Assembly (NCBI GenBank): GCA_035510795.1
Contig: DATKGL010000007.1
Location: 1-18,434 of the forward strand
DNA: 18,434 nt
From: DATKGL01 sp035510795
GTDB lineage: Bacteria; Patescibacteriota; Saccharimonadia; Saccharimonadales; UBA4665
Direction of reading: 5' to 3'
The notes under the pieces were generated by a model. The model was not told where the DNA came from and did not search any database. It saw only the letters and a program-made list of their open reading frames with translations. The position numbers and the translations under genes are program-made. Positions 1-10,600 of this stretch are shown here, one piece after another (position 1 is the first letter of the stretch; every line of letters starts with the position of its first letter).

Positions 1-191
1 GTAGTTGTGCATTCCGGCGGCGTGGCCGCAGTAGTCGGCACCCAATTCGGCCAATCATAAATAGCGTCCAAATCAGATTGGGACAAACTTTGGGCAATTG
101 TCTTTGGTGCTACAGAAAAAATGAAAGAAGCAGGGGCCAACAGCAACAATAAGGATGCAACCATTAGGGTTAATCGCCGGCACAGTCTCAT
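1..191 (-). CDS. Secreted protein of unknown function, 5' part only (runs off left edge)
   Basis: Reading leftward from an ATG at 191, the frame stays open to base 1, giving the first 63 residues of a protein cut by the window edge. The N-terminus (MRLCRRLTLMVASLLLLLAP, then SFIFSV) is a clear Sec signal peptide: basic residues followed by a long hydrophobic core. After it comes a stretch with the sequence DLDAIYDWPNWVP and a Cys near the edge. The ATG lies one base after the TGA stop of the upstream SGNH-domain gene (195-193), so the two are almost certainly co-transcribed and probably translationally coupled. The product is therefore an exported partner of the T4SS operon. I do not recognise the family. 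Cell-wall-active enzymes are plausible in this position but nothing visible here proves it. Confidence 0.75.
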   Translation of the reverse strand, partial: MRLCRRLTLMVASLLLLLAPASFIFSVAPKTIAQSLSQSDLDAIYDWPNWVPTTAATPPECTT

Positions 192-192
192 G

Positions 193-3100
193 TCATTTAC
201 TCTCAGCCAGACCTTTGAGTTTTACCGGAGGGGTGAACAGATTATCAAAACCTTTCAGAACATTCGCGAATTTGCTTGTCAAAGATGGGCTAGAGGGAGA
301 ATTCAGCAAATTACGGACGATATCAGATGACTGCGAAGAGGGAGCCTCACCGATCTGCCCGGCCAGCCAATTTGACATTGCCTGATATCCTGCTCCCGTA
401 GCTTGGTGGACACCAAGACCGTCGGAGCTGTTGAAGTCGTATAGGCTAGGGTTGTTAATCGCTTCGCTAGCCCAGTCTAGTACTGTGTACCCCAAACTCG
501 TTGCCTCTTGGCTAATGGCAGCATTGACTGTCTTATATCCTGGCAACAAGGTTGAGTAAGTATTAACCCAATCAATCTGAGCCGTAGAGTTTACGGTTTT
601 AATGGCGCTGACCATGTTCTGGATGTCGGAAACAATTTGCGCTTGAGTCTCATAGATATCATTAGTCCCAAGCTCAACCACAATAATACCGGCGTTGCTG
701 ATATCCGATTGGTCAGTTTGTAATAGGGGTTCGCTGGCCTCAATAGTGTAACCGGTATTAGCCTCAATTTTGGAAATGTCCCAATTACCTTTGGCTAGAT
801 CTGATGCCAACCCGCTGGCGGCCATGCCAACCGACAACGAATCCCCAATCTGATAATAATTAGAATTGCTAGCTGTTGGCGTGGTAGTGGTGGTGGTACT
901 GCCATTGCTATTGCTGTCAGCTAAATCATCCGATGACAGGAGGCTTGAATCATAGTAGCCTCCAACACTGCCGACAGTTGCTTGGATTAATAGGCATGGG
1001 TCGGGTGAAGTATTAAGCGGCAAACCATTATCGTCAGTCTGTGAGGCAGCCTGGTTGTTATACTGCTGTAGGGCCGTTCCGTTAGTGCAATTCTGGTCCC
1101 AATAAGTTTCTGGGTCCGATGGGATAGAGGCAGCGGCGTCAGGATAACCGTACTGAGTCACACCAAAAGGATCGTTGACAAGCGCCGAAGAGGTAGCAAA
1201 AACTGAATCAGATCTATTGAAAACTGACGCCAAACCATGCAATAAACCCGTAAATGGGTTGCTGATTATGGCGCTGGCAGCCTGTTGGGTTATTGACCTT
1301 TTGCTCCCTATTGGCATGTCCATAGCCAGCCGCGAGATTAGAGAGTACGGTGTTGTCGTATCAAACATCCGGGCGAAAAAGGGCTCTTGTTTAAATTCTT
1401 CCTCGGCTTCCTTAGTTTGTTGGTTATCAATAGTAGCCACGTCTTTTGAACTAAGTCTCTCACCGCCTATCCCGTTCTGGCCGTAAGAAGCGCCAGCCGC
1501 ATCGGCCCCGGCAGCAACCTCGTCGTAAGTCCGGCCGCCACTCTCATCAATAGAAAACGGCGAGGGCACCAGCTTATTAATCAGAAAATCAAAAAATGAA
1601 CTCATCCCATCAGTAATAGCACCTTTTATCGAGCTGACAATCCAGCTTGTACCCGGGAGATGTTCAAGAAGGGTCTCGGCGCCGCTAAGGACACCACCTA
1701 TAATGTTCCCAATAAGCCCATTAGCATAACTAAGTCCCTTGCCGACGATGCTGCTATTAAATGCTCCCGCCAAACCCGCAAGGCCTGATGAGCTGAGAAA
1801 ATTACTGACGTCACTGACATATTGGTTTGACCCGCCAAGATGTTCTTCCGGGCAGACAAGACTGCCAGTTGGGACTGGGTTCCCGTCATCGCAAAGATAA
1901 GCGCTAACAGACTTTGCTGCACCACTCGCCCCGGCGGCATAGGCCGTACCGAGAAGAGATAAATCCGCGGTACTGCTGGGTGCTGGACTTGAAGAAGATT
2001 GGCCGTCGATCAAAGATGCATAGAGTGGCGTTTGCTCTGCACTCGCCATACCGTTAACCGGCTGGGAAGGGCAGCTTCCCTCTAATGATTTAACGCACTG
2101 ATCCCCTGACCCGAGGGCAGAAGTAAAAGACCCGACCTCAGCGGCACTATCGTGGCCGGTTTTCATCTCATCGGAAAAAGTGCGATACATCATATATAAA
2201 CTTACCGCCGCCGCCGCATCAACCAAATAAGACGCTTTTTTTAAACTTGATCCAGCACCGGATGCCGAACCTAAAAGATTAGACGCCTGATCAATCATCA
2301 AAAACTGGCCTACAGCCGGTATCGAATCTTCAGAAATGTCCGTGCCAAAAATTTTATTGACCGCCTGCTGGATAAGATAATTGGAAATCGAAGTTCCCGA
2401 ATCTCTGGCAGCAGTAATAGCGTTAATGAGACTGTCTGCTGTCTCTGAGCCAAAACCGGAAGATGACGATTCAAGAGCGGCACTCACCGCCTCCTCTTCG
2501 GAGTCTGTTGGTGCGTTGCTCAGCTCACCGCAATCAGTCCCCTCAGCACAGGGACTTTGTTGTTGGGTATTGCAACTGTTGTTTAGCAGGCAGTCAAGAA
2601 CAGCTCCTAAAGATGCGCTGCGGGGGGTTATAACTCTTTCTAACAGGAGTGACTTAAAAGCATATTTGGCATTGCTGCTTGCATTGGTAAATGCATCTTT
2701 GACGCCGCAAAAAACAAGGCAGCGTTTAATCCCGTACTTTTCCTCGAGCAAGCGCCCGACCTTAAACCGCATCAGCACATTCTCCCAGTGCGAGTCGGAC
2801 TTTATGGCTGCGTTTATCGTGGAACGGACCTCCGTCCGGTCCATCGCATCTCCTAGCATAGTGCTATTGATAGTATTATCGCCAGCTTTGCTGACAGCCT
2901 CGCCGTCCACGCTCGTATCAATAGTACCGGGCGCTTTTAGATAGTAAGTTCCTCCGTGGTCAGTTTCTACATAGCTTAGCTCAATACCGTATTTCTCAGC
3001 CAGTGTATACTCAAGTTTCTCCTGAGAGAAGGTATGGTATAAATTTAATACAGGATTACTGCTACTCGAGACCACCACCCGGCAATCTTTATTTATGGTT

Positions 3101-3624
3101 GATCCGCAGCCCTGTTTTAATACGGGGCCAACATACTTAGAGAAGTAATTTTTTAGTATATTATCAGACTCGTTCTCAATTGCATTCTCTGTAGAAGAAA
3201 AGAAATGACTCTCAAGATCATCTATAATACTTTCAATTTTTAATGGTATTAGTGCGACTAGAACGACAACGACGATTATTAACACGCCGGAGCCTCCACC
3301 GCCGACTAAAGCAAGGGTTTTACGGTTCCCTCGGCTAGCAAAAAACCGGATCAGCTGTTTTGTTCGAGAGACCTTTTTCTTGCCAGTAGTACTTGAGCTA
3401 CCGGTAAAACCTTTTCCTAGGGTATCATTCGGTTGGTGTTGGTCTGTGCCAGTCTGGCCGATATTGGACTCAGTTTCCCGAAGTTGCTCAGGGGTTGAAG
3501 TTGAACCCGGGGACTCTCCGCCACTCTTCGCTAAAGAACCCCGTTCTTCATCCAGAAGGTCATGTGAACTGAATTCCCTAGTCCGCTTTTTAGGTTGTTT
3601 GTCTTGGTCGTCGTAAATAGCCAT
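193..3624 (-). CDS. Large membrane-anchored T4SS-locus protein with C-terminal SGNH/GDSL hydrolase domain
   Basis: 1143 residues. Residues 1-100 are charged and Ser/Gly-rich, probably cytoplasmic. One strong transmembrane helix spans about 104-128 (SGVLIIVVVVLVALIP), so most of the protein lies outside the membrane. Residues 130-900 are Ser/Ala/Gly-rich with scattered Cys and amphipathic helices and match no family I recognise. A Thr/Asn linker leads into an SGNH hydrolase-like domain at about 920-1095: GDSLS (G927, D928, S929) supplies the putative nucleophile, GTND (986-989) is the block III motif, and D1068/H1073 fit the DxxxH end of the catalytic set. SGNH enzymes are esterases or lipases that act on acetylated sugars, peptidoglycan or lipids; the substrate is unknown here. 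It follows virB4 by 14 bases and nearly abuts a secreted-protein gene, so it probably works with the T4SS at the cell surface, perhaps on a cell envelope. The hydrolase call is good; the role is inference. Confidence 0.85.
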   Translation of the reverse strand: MAIYDDQDKQPKKRTREFSSHDLLDEERGSLAKSGGESPGSTSTPEQLRETESNIGQTGTDQHQPNDTLGKGFTGSSSTTGKKKVSRTKQLIRFFASRGNRKTLALVGGGGSGVLIIVVVVLVALIPLKIESIIDDLESHFFSSTENAIENESDNILKNYFSKYVGPVLKQGCGSTINKDCRVVVSSSSNPVLNLYHTFSQEKLEYTLAEKYGIELSYVETDHGGTYYLKAPGTIDTSVDGEAVSKAGDNTINSTMLGDAMDRTEVRSTINAAIKSDSHWENVLMRFKVGRLLEEKYGIKRCLVFCGVKDAFTNASSNAKYAFKSLLLERVITPRSASLGAVLDCLLNNSCNTQQQSPCAEGTDCGELSNAPTDSEEEAVSAALESSSSGFGSETADSLINAITAARDSGTSISNYLIQQAVNKIFGTDISEDSIPAVGQFLMIDQASNLLGSASGAGSSLKKASYLVDAAAAVSLYMMYRTFSDEMKTGHDSAAEVGSFTSALGSGDQCVKSLEGSCPSQPVNGMASAEQTPLYASLIDGQSSSSPAPSSTADLSLLGTAYAAGASGAAKSVSAYLCDDGNPVPTGSLVCPEEHLGGSNQYVSDVSNFLSSSGLAGLAGAFNSSIVGKGLSYANGLIGNIIGGVLSGAETLLEHLPGTSWIVSSIKGAITDGMSSFFDFLINKLVPSPFSIDESGGRTYDEVAAGADAAGASYGQNGIGGERLSSKDVATIDNQQTKEAEEEFKQEPFFARMFDTTTPYSLISRLAMDMPIGSKRSITQQAASAIISNPFTGLLHGLASVFNRSDSVFATSSALVNDPFGVTQYGYPDAAASIPSDPETYWDQNCTNGTALQQYNNQAASQTDDNGLPLNTSPDPCLLIQATVGSVGGYYDSSLLSSDDLADSNSNGSTTTTTTPTASNSNYYQIGDSLSVGMAASGLASDLAKGNWDISKIEANTGYTIEASEPLLQTDQSDISNAGIIVVELGTNDIYETQAQIVSDIQNMVSAIKTVNSTAQIDWVNTYSTLLPGYKTVNAAISQEATSLGYTVLDWASEAINNPSLYDFNSSDGLGVHQATGAGYQAMSNWLAGQIGEAPSSQSSDIVRNLLNSPSSPSLTSKFANVLKGFDNLFTPPVKLKGLAESK

Positions 3625-3638
3625 GGGTATGTATTAAT

Positions 3639-5570
3639 TTACGTTGAACCACTACTAACTTCAGGCTGCACGGGATTTTCGAGATCAATAGTCCCTTCTT
3701 GATCTGCCAGCCCGATATCCTTAGTCGTGCTTGGATTCTGAACAGGGTTAGCTATGATCAAGCCGATTTCTGTCGGGCTGGCGATGACTTGGATATGAAC
3801 ATGATTTTGGCCTGCAAAGAAAAGCCCTTGCCCGACCGGGAATTGAGTCAGTCGTTTTTTCTCCTCTTCGGTTAACTTAAAAATATCTGTCAACAGATCA
3901 ACAGCTGATGGCGACTGCTTCAATAAAAACTGCATGGAAGCGTTTGCGACTATCGCCCGTCCCATTCTAGAACCCATAAAATCTTCAACGTCTTGAGTGA
4001 TAGTTGTGATACCAAGATTATATTTACGGGCCCGCTTGGCTAGGCTGAAAAGAAAGTTAGCCGAATCCTCATATTTCATAAGCTGCCAAGCTTCATCAAC
4101 GATTAAAATTCGTCTTTTTTGGTCGGTCTTAGTTTTATTCCAGATGTAATTAAGAACAATATACATAGCAACCGGACGAAGTTCATCTTCTAGGTCTCTG
4201 ACATTGAAAACCACCAGAGGATTATTAATGTCAATATTCGATTGCTGGCTAAAAATACCGGCGAAAGTACCGGAAGTATATTTACGTAATCTTTGGGCAA
4301 GCTGCGGACCGGTTCCACCCATATGGAGTAGGGTTTGGTACAGATCGCTGATGGTCGGCGGCAGACCGGTATGCGTTAACGGATCACTCGTAATCCCTGC
4401 CTTGGCGTATGTTTCAATTAAGGCAGTGTCTAAATCAGCTTCCTCGACCGGGCTTAAGGCCGGCATGAGTGTGGTATTGCCACCGATTAATTGAGCTTGG
4501 GCTCCACCCATCATTAATCGGAATAGCCCATGAAGAGTAATCAAATTGCTCCTCAATGCGTTATCCGTCTCATCCGTGACAATAGCTTTTGGCAAATCGA
4601 ACGGGTTAATACGCGTTGCCGAGTTTAAGCTTAGTCTTATATATGCCCCCGCAACTGAATCTGCCAACTTCTCATATTCATTCTCCGGGTCAATTATTAT
4701 GATCTCAGTCCCTAGCATCAAACTACGCAGCGCCTCAAGTTTTACGGCAAAACTTTTTCCTGCCCCCGACTTAGCAAACACGACGGAATTACTGTTCTCT
4801 AAACTGAACCGATCAAAAATTACCAGTCCTGAATTGTGCATATTTATACCATATAAAATGCCGTGGTCGTCACTTAAATCAGCGCTGGTAAAAGGGAAGC
4901 TAGTACTAATAGCTCCGGTACTCATATTCCTTCGGATTTCGAGCTGATCATCAAATTGGGGCACCGTACTATTCAGACCTTGTTCTTGTTGAGACGAGGC
5001 TGGTTTTGAATAGACTAGCTGCTGACCCAACATTGATTCGATTTTATGGGAAACTAATTCCAGCTCATCCATGGTTGTAGCATAAACGGTGAAATATAAG
5101 CCGAATCTGAAGAAACGCTCTTCTCCTACCTGGAGACTGTCCCGCATTTGTTCGGCATCCAATATGGCTGCTTGTTTACCGGGGTCTCTGACTCGCCCTT
5201 TTTCCGTGTCTAACTGAATGCCCGCCTCGAGCTGTGTAACTTTTTTACGCAAATTTTCTAGAACAATCTGACTTTCAACTGGGTAAATATATATTGATAT
5301 ATCAACAATCTCATCAATGTTCACCAAACTGCTTAACCAGCCGGTGTAAATTTGTCTTGGGTATCCATAGACATAGTAGGTTCTGGCTAAACGAGTACCA
5401 AGTTTGAAGTAGGCAGTAAAAAATTCAATTGATCCTGGGGCAATAAAATCACGAAGAGCCGATATGCCCTTTTGGAAAGCCACATTAACTTCCCGTTGTT
5501 CTTTGGAAGACTGATCCAAAGCAACATTACCAGAACCTTGAGAAAATGACTTCTTTTTTCGGCCGATCAT
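3639..5570 (-). CDS. virB4: VirB4-family T4SS ATPase (TraC/PrgJ-like)
   Basis: 643 residues. The N-terminal 40-240 region carries the VirB4/CagE-type domain (for example YYVYGYPRQIYTGWLSSLV). The ATPase core follows. Walker A is at 266-274 (AKSGAGKSF, Lys272), with alanine where the first glycycine of the consensus usually sits. A DPENEYE motif lies just after it. Walker B is RRILIVDEAW with Asp492/Glu493. A downstream Gln-rich TTITQDVEDF motif is also typical. VirB4 proteins are cytoplasmic, membrane-associated ATPases that power T4SS assembly and pilin handling and are the most conserved marker of these systems. The ATG overlaps the stop of the preceding TraC-like gene in an ATGA arrangement (5567-5570), indicating translational coupling. 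The length is close to Gram-positive VirB4 proteins and the protein looks intact. Confidence 0.95.
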   Translation of the reverse strand: MIGRKKKSFSQGSGNVALDQSSKEQREVNVAFQKGISALRDFIAPGSIEFFTAYFKLGTRLARTYYVYGYPRQIYTGWLSSLVNIDEIVDISIYIYPVESQIVLENLRKKVTQLEAGIQLDTEKGRVRDPGKQAAILDAEQMRDSLQVGEERFFRFGLYFTVYATTMDELELVSHKIESMLGQQLVYSKPASSQQEQGLNSTVPQFDDQLEIRRNMSTGAISTSFPFTSADLSDDHGILYGINMHNSGLVIFDRFSLENSNSVVFAKSGAGKSFAVKLEALRSLMLGTEIIIIDPENEYEKLADSVAGAYIRLSLNSATRINPFDLPKAIVTDETDNALRSNLITLHGLFRLMMGGAQAQLIGGNTTLMPALSPVEEADLDTALIETYAKAGITSDPLTHTGLPPTISDLYQTLLHMGGTGPQLAQRLRKYTSGTFAGIFSQQSNIDINNPLVVFNVRDLEDELRPVAMYIVLNYIWNKTKTDQKRRILIVDEAWQLMKYEDSANFLFSLAKRARKYNLGITTITQDVEDFMGSRMGRAIVANASMQFLLKQSPSAVDLLTDIFKLTEEEKKRLTQFPVGQGLFFAGQNHVHIQVIASPTEIGLIIANPVQNPSTTKDIGLADQEGTIDLENPVQPEVSSGST

Positions 5571-6490
5571 TCTAGCTCCCTTTGGAGATGTGGCTGGACA
5601 GCACTGCCAGTCCCTTTGGTGATGACGTCGGCAGTTAAATCATTAAAGTTTTTAAGTTGTTGTCGGGTGGCGGTATCAGGGTTATATGTATCATAATAAA
5701 GCTCGATCAATTCTTGCGTATCAAGCGGCAGCCCTTGGATGCTGCCTTGCTGAAGTCCTCCCAGAACAGCCTGTACTCGGTTACGAAGCTCCGTTTTGGC
5801 TTTCTCGAGGTCTGCCTCATTAATCACGATTTTAGTTTCATTTTTTTTGAATAGCTTGAATACGCCGCTGAAAAAATCTTTACTTTGGGTGAGTGCTCTT
5901 TGGATATCAACAGTTGCGAAATAAGGTACAACTATATAGAATTTTTTATCCATGATACTAGTGCTTTGGGCGAGCGAGTCCATGAAATTTATATAATCTT
6001 CCATCAACATTGCTAGAAGCATATTATCGTGTTCAGATTTGAGTTCCTCCAATCTGTCTAGGTAGGGGTCTAAATCAACTTTTTGCGAGCGGATAAATAT
6101 CTGAATTGGGAAGTAGAGAGAATTTAGAAATCCTTGGTAACTATACTCAACAGCTTCTTGCTCGGTCTGGCTCATTAAATCAAAATTAATCGATTTAACC
6201 ATTATGACAGACCTGTATGACCCGTCGTTCATGATAACTATCCCGTCGCGAATTTCTGCAATCTCAAGACTGTTTTGGGCGCTGTTGGGGTTGGTTTGAG
6301 CGCTAGCCGTTTGAGGAACTCCGCTGACATCGCCTGAGGTCACTTGACTATTTGCTGCCAGGGGAATGCCCCCTGACGGGTCAATAACCATTGGCCGGAC
6401 AAGAGTGGCACCGGTAGCGGTATCAGAAGGAAACCGGGCAATTGGTCCTTTGTTTGGCGTTTGCTGTTGGTTTGGCGTTGTCGGCTCCAT
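5567..6490 (-). CDS. TraC-like stand-alone VirB4 N-terminal-domain protein
   Basis: 307 residues with no ATPase motifs. Residues 1-70 are Pro/Gln/Thr-rich and probably disordered. From about 75 the sequence (EIRDGIVIMNDGSYRSVIMV, then INFDLMS, YSYQGFLNSL, FPIQIFIRSQ) resembles the beginning of conjugative VirB4/TraC proteins, followed by a helical region to about 290. No membrane helices or signal peptide are seen, so it is probably cytoplasmic and held at the membrane by partners. It sits between a PrgI-like gene (35-base gap) and virB4 (4-base ATGA overlap). A GGGGTGG purine run lies about nine bases before its ATG. The best reading is an accessory subunit that pairs with VirB4 and the PrgI-like protein. 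Because VirB4 next door still has its own N-domain, this looks like an additional copy and not a frameshifted half. Confidence 0.8.
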   Translation of the reverse strand: MEPTTPNQQQTPNKGPIARFPSDTATGATLVRPMVIDPSGGIPLAANSQVTSGDVSGVPQTASAQTNPNSAQNSLEIAEIRDGIVIMNDGSYRSVIMVKSINFDLMSQTEQEAVEYSYQGFLNSLYFPIQIFIRSQKVDLDPYLDRLEELKSEHDNMLLAMLMEDYINFMDSLAQSTSIMDKKFYIVVPYFATVDIQRALTQSKDFFSGVFKLFKKNETKIVINEADLEKAKTELRNRVQAVLGGLQQGSIQGLPLDTQELIELYYDTYNPDTATRQQLKNFNDLTADVITKGTGSAVQPHLQRELE

Positions 6491-6525
6491 TATTTAATCC
6501 ACCCCTGGGTTACTCGATAACGAGG

Positions 6526-7587
6526 TTAGTGCAACTTAACAACCACTTCATTTGGCTCTTCATCTGATTGATGATTAACCTGACGTGCCAAAGTCGATAT
6601 ATTGAGGTCGTTTCTAGTAGCAAACCCAAGTATAGCAGGATCTGTTACTGGTGTCATTGGTGGTGGGCTGATAGCTTGAGGTGGGGAGGGAGGGGTCTGG
6701 TTTAATACATGAAGGTTGGAATTGGCGAGGTCGGACTCTGTTTGCTGTAATTTTAATTTTTCCGTAATTGCTTTTTCTTCAGCGGTGCTATATGAGTCGT
6801 TTATTAGCTCTGGCTGATCATCAACCGCGCCAGGGGTGACGACAGTGGGTTGCCTGAAAACCGTATTGCCAGGGGGTTGATTGACCAGTGTGGGTTGGTT
6901 TAAAAACCAATAATCATGGGGAGGAGATAAACTAGAAGTATTTCCAGAACCAATCCCATCTTGTAGTTCTTGCCGGATGTGTTGCTTATGCGCCTGAGTA
7001 GAGGCATCTATCATTTCGTTAAAGTGATGAGCGACTGGGTTATTCACTTCATCCAACACATCATCGGCGGCTTGAATGTCAACGGAGGGGACTTCAACGG
7101 GCAGACTTGATATGTCGATAAGTCTGTCCGAATTTATTTGTCCGACAGAGTCTAAGCCGACGTTCTTAATCGCCCAGCCGTGGGTATCGATTAAACCCGC
7201 CAAAGCCGTAAGCCGGCTTTTAACTTCAGTCTGGGACAGCGGCTCGCCTAAATAATCATGAATTTTTTTGGGAGCAGTTATCTCGACCAATTCCTTGATA
7301 CCGCTTTGATCCCAAATTCTTCGCCTAGGCTTGAACAAAAAACGGACTTTAGCAAGAGCCCAGACCTCGGTTGGCTGATTCAGTTTCCAGGGAAAGGCGA
7401 AGAAAATACTGACCAGAGCTACTGGCAAAAAAAATACCGCCAACACGCCGGCATGTTTAGTCAAAACCAAAAAGGATAAATATAAAAATATCGCCCCAGC
7501 ACAACCATAAATAAATTGCCTCAGCGTCAACGGGCCAATTAATTTATCTTCTGCTTCAATGTCTTGAATAACTTTGTAACTTGCCAT
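6526..7587 (-). CDS. PrgI-like T4SS membrane protein with long cytoplasmic tail
   Basis: 353 residues. The first 95 match the PrgI family pattern: MASYKVIQDIEAEDKLIGPL, then TLRQFIYG, two membrane helices at about 24-43 and 46-66, and a PTEVW-KVRFLFKPRRR stretch. PrgI is a small inner-membrane T4SS component of Gram-positive conjugation systems, with a VirB3-like place in the complex next to VirB4. Classical PrgI is roughly 100-120 residues; here about 250 further residues follow, rich in Pro, Asn and Gln (PPSPPQAISPPPMTP) and without more helices. The tail is probably cytoplasmic and flexible, perhaps docking VirB4 or the TraC-like protein encoded immediately downstream. It lies 56 bases after the VirB6-like gene. 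Confidence 0.88.
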   Translation of the reverse strand: MASYKVIQDIEAEDKLIGPLTLRQFIYGCAGAIFLYLSFLVLTKHAGVLAVFFLPVALVSIFFAFPWKLNQPTEVWALAKVRFLFKPRRRIWDQSGIKELVEITAPKKIHDYLGEPLSQTEVKSRLTALAGLIDTHGWAIKNVGLDSVGQINSDRLIDISSLPVEVPSVDIQAADDVLDEVNNPVAHHFNEMIDASTQAHKQHIRQELQDGIGSGNTSSLSPPHDYWFLNQPTLVNQPPGNTVFRQPTVVTPGAVDDQPELINDSYSTAEEKAITEKLKLQQTESDLANSNLHVLNQTPPSPPQAISPPPMTPVTDPAILGFATRNDLNISTLARQVNHQSDEEPNEVVVKLH

Positions 7588-7643
7588 AACCGCTTTGATT
7601 ATATTATAGCGAGAACCGGTGTATTAACGAAGACATTTTGTCT

Positions 7644-10600
7644 TTAGGGTACTTGTAGCGGGGGTTTTACCGCCGGGTCGGCATTTATGATTGCCGGACG
7701 CGTCTGGTCGCCGGTTGCATCAATAGTGCCGAGCGTGTTGGCGGTGATAACTCGATTAATCCTAGCTCTTGTCTGTGTCGGAGTCTCACCGCGACTATCG
7801 GCTTCCCTTGCTGCTTTAACCGGCTCTTTCCGGTAAACTGCGCGTTGGCTGGTATTGGTGCCGCCTTCAGTCGCGCCTACCCGATACTGCTGGCTGTTAT
7901 ACATTGCCCCAATAATTTTTTGGGCTTCAGGGCTAGCGCCTGCCACCTGGACCTCGCCGTCTGAGCTAACCTGCATTACCCGTTCGGCAACCATGGAATC
8001 CAGTATCTCATCGGTTTTAGCAAAGTTTCTCAGCTCACCTGTAGATACCGAAGCAACACTCCTCCCATCTGCCCCATATGCGGTTAGGCCATCAGCTGTC
8101 TGTGCTACCGAACCGGTTACCTTATCATGCTCGTCGTACACAGTTTTTATGCCTGTTGCATGATCTTCCACAACTTTGCCCGGATGGGAGACAGTTACTG
8201 TGCCGTCAGCTGCGACTTGACGTGTTTCGCCGCTTCTCAAAACAGCGTCAATAGCCTCGAATTTCCTTCCAGCTCTCGTCTGATGATCTGCCTGGACTGC
8301 CCAATCATCTGCCGATACCCTTGATAACTCATAAGCTGGTCGCGCGGCCAAGTCCGTAACCATTTCTCCGTAAGCCCCCTCGTTTTGACTGACGTCTTCC
8401 CAGTAAATATCACCATTACTTAGTAACTTAGGTTTACTGTACCATTCAGAGGGATGGACGGATTTGTGCGGGTAAGTTACTGCCGCATGGACTCCTGCGA
8501 CCTCTTTATCACTCCAGCCCTCGTTAATTGCGTTCTTTCTGAAGGCTTTTCTGTACTGGGCGACATCGTCTTGGGTCAGAGCTTTACCGAGCTGGTGTGT
8601 CAAAGCTTGAGAAATGTCATGCTGAGAACCGCCATACAAGCTTTTGCCTCGCTTATAAGTTTGCCGGGATATTTGCCTCCCTTTTGCGTCAAAGTACTTG
8701 CCATCCTCCATATAGCCGGCTCCGGCATAAACTAATGTGTCATCACCAAAACTTGTCAGATCTTCTCTGCGTTGTGCGGCGGCTTTATTATAAGTTGCCA
8801 TACGCTGATCAACGTTCCCAAAAACACCCAGACCGGCAATCTTTCCTCTGGCTCTTGTTAGAGCTGGTGCTTTCATATCTCGTCCAGCCTGGATAACACG
8901 GTTTTGACCTCTGGTCACTTGTTGGCCAAGATTGCGCTTAGTTTTATTCCTTAGGCTATTGGGATCATTAATATTCCCTTTGATTGCTTCCGTAACTTTG
9001 TTCATATTATTACCTACTACCTCCGAAATTTTACCCAGTGCGCCACCCGCCATTCGAAAAGCAAACGGGATGAGCATGAGTGGCAAAAACAGACACACAA
9101 AGGCAATTAATGCCGCCAGTCCTTGACCAATTGTGCTTATCTTTGCAGCCTCGCTCAGCAAGGGACCGCCGCCTATCCCGCTGGAGCTGTTCGCCTGCTG
9201 GATGGTGACACTTAGTATATCTGCAACTGCAAACATTATCATGATTATTGGGTACACCATCAGTGTTTGGAGCAATAGATCCCACCATTTTCTGAAGTAT
9301 TTCTCAGTATTTGGCAAACAAAACAAGGCAAACGCAATTGGGCTGATTAAAACCAAGAATAGAATTATTGCTTTTCGGAGCAAAATAACAATAAAAGCGG
9401 CGAGCAGCCCCAACACTGCCGGCAAAATGGCAAATAGCATAATAAAACCAACTGCAGCGCCTAGGACGCCAGTTGATATTATCCCCGCGGTTAACGCGAA
9501 AACAGATCCTGACCCGACAAGTAATCCCACGCCGTTGGCCCCGGACTGAGTCAGGGTAAATTTAAACTGGGCATCTTGGGCAATCGGTGAAGTTAGTAAT
9601 TGCCCGATCCCGCCGCCTATCACATTGGTCATATCAACCAGTAGAGCAACAATATAAACTGAGAGATTGATTAAAATTGCCGCCATAAGTATCCTTGGCA
9701 ACATTTTTTTAGCAGTATAGGCATCAATAACCCCTCCACCAATAACTTCACCGAATACTAATACCAGCAGAGCAATAACGAGAACTACATTGCCATAAAT
9801 GCGGAAATTGGACCATATCTGATAAGTCGTATTGGCGGGGTTTGTACTAATCGGGTCGGTCACTAACAGTGGTTGGACCAAGTTTGTCAAAAGCCAATCA
9901 CACATATGCGCAGCACCTTCATAAACCGGGCACATTATCCATCCCAGATCAGGGGCCTGGTTTTCACAGGTCGGTGTGGTTTGATCAGAACTCAACTGCT
10001 GTCTTTCTGTTACCGGCGTGTATTTCGTCAGCGGCAAACCAAGAGTTATTGATGATGGAATGTTATGATTTGGGTTGCCGCCAGTAGTTAATCCCAGCGA
10101 TGTAACACAGTTCGAACCAAAAAGGTCCAAACCGGGAGGCGAATTGTAAGTACAGGATTCGACGGTCCAATATTTAAGCGGAGTTTTACCCGGGCAGGAG
10201 CGGTTTAATGTTATGTTTGGCCCAGATGGGCACGCATAATAATTAATATTACTGGTGGGGTAATTACTAGCGCCGTTTTCATCTGTTGCGCTGAAGTAAG
10301 CGCTATACTCGAGAGTATAGGGATAGGGACCACTGCTCGATAGCGGGTCTCCGCTTGTAAAAGTTGGAGTTATAGTATCGTCTTCCGCACAAGGTTGAAA
10401 AGTACTGCCGCCGTCATTCGATGTGCAGTAAGTCCCAAGCTGGTTGCCGCTTCCCGCATCGATAATTTTTAGGTAGAGCGCATTAGGTATTTGGTAGAGC
10501 TCTTTACCGTTGCTGTCTTCAATCCACCAGGCCTGCCCGACTTGAACCAGCTGGAGCTGTTCATTATTAAAAACGGTCGAAGCAGAGACATATCCTTTAG

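Noticed and set aside
2381..2944. 187-codon plus-strand frame opposite the SGNH-domain gene
   Set aside because: Shadow of a well-supported gene on the other strand; no features of its own.
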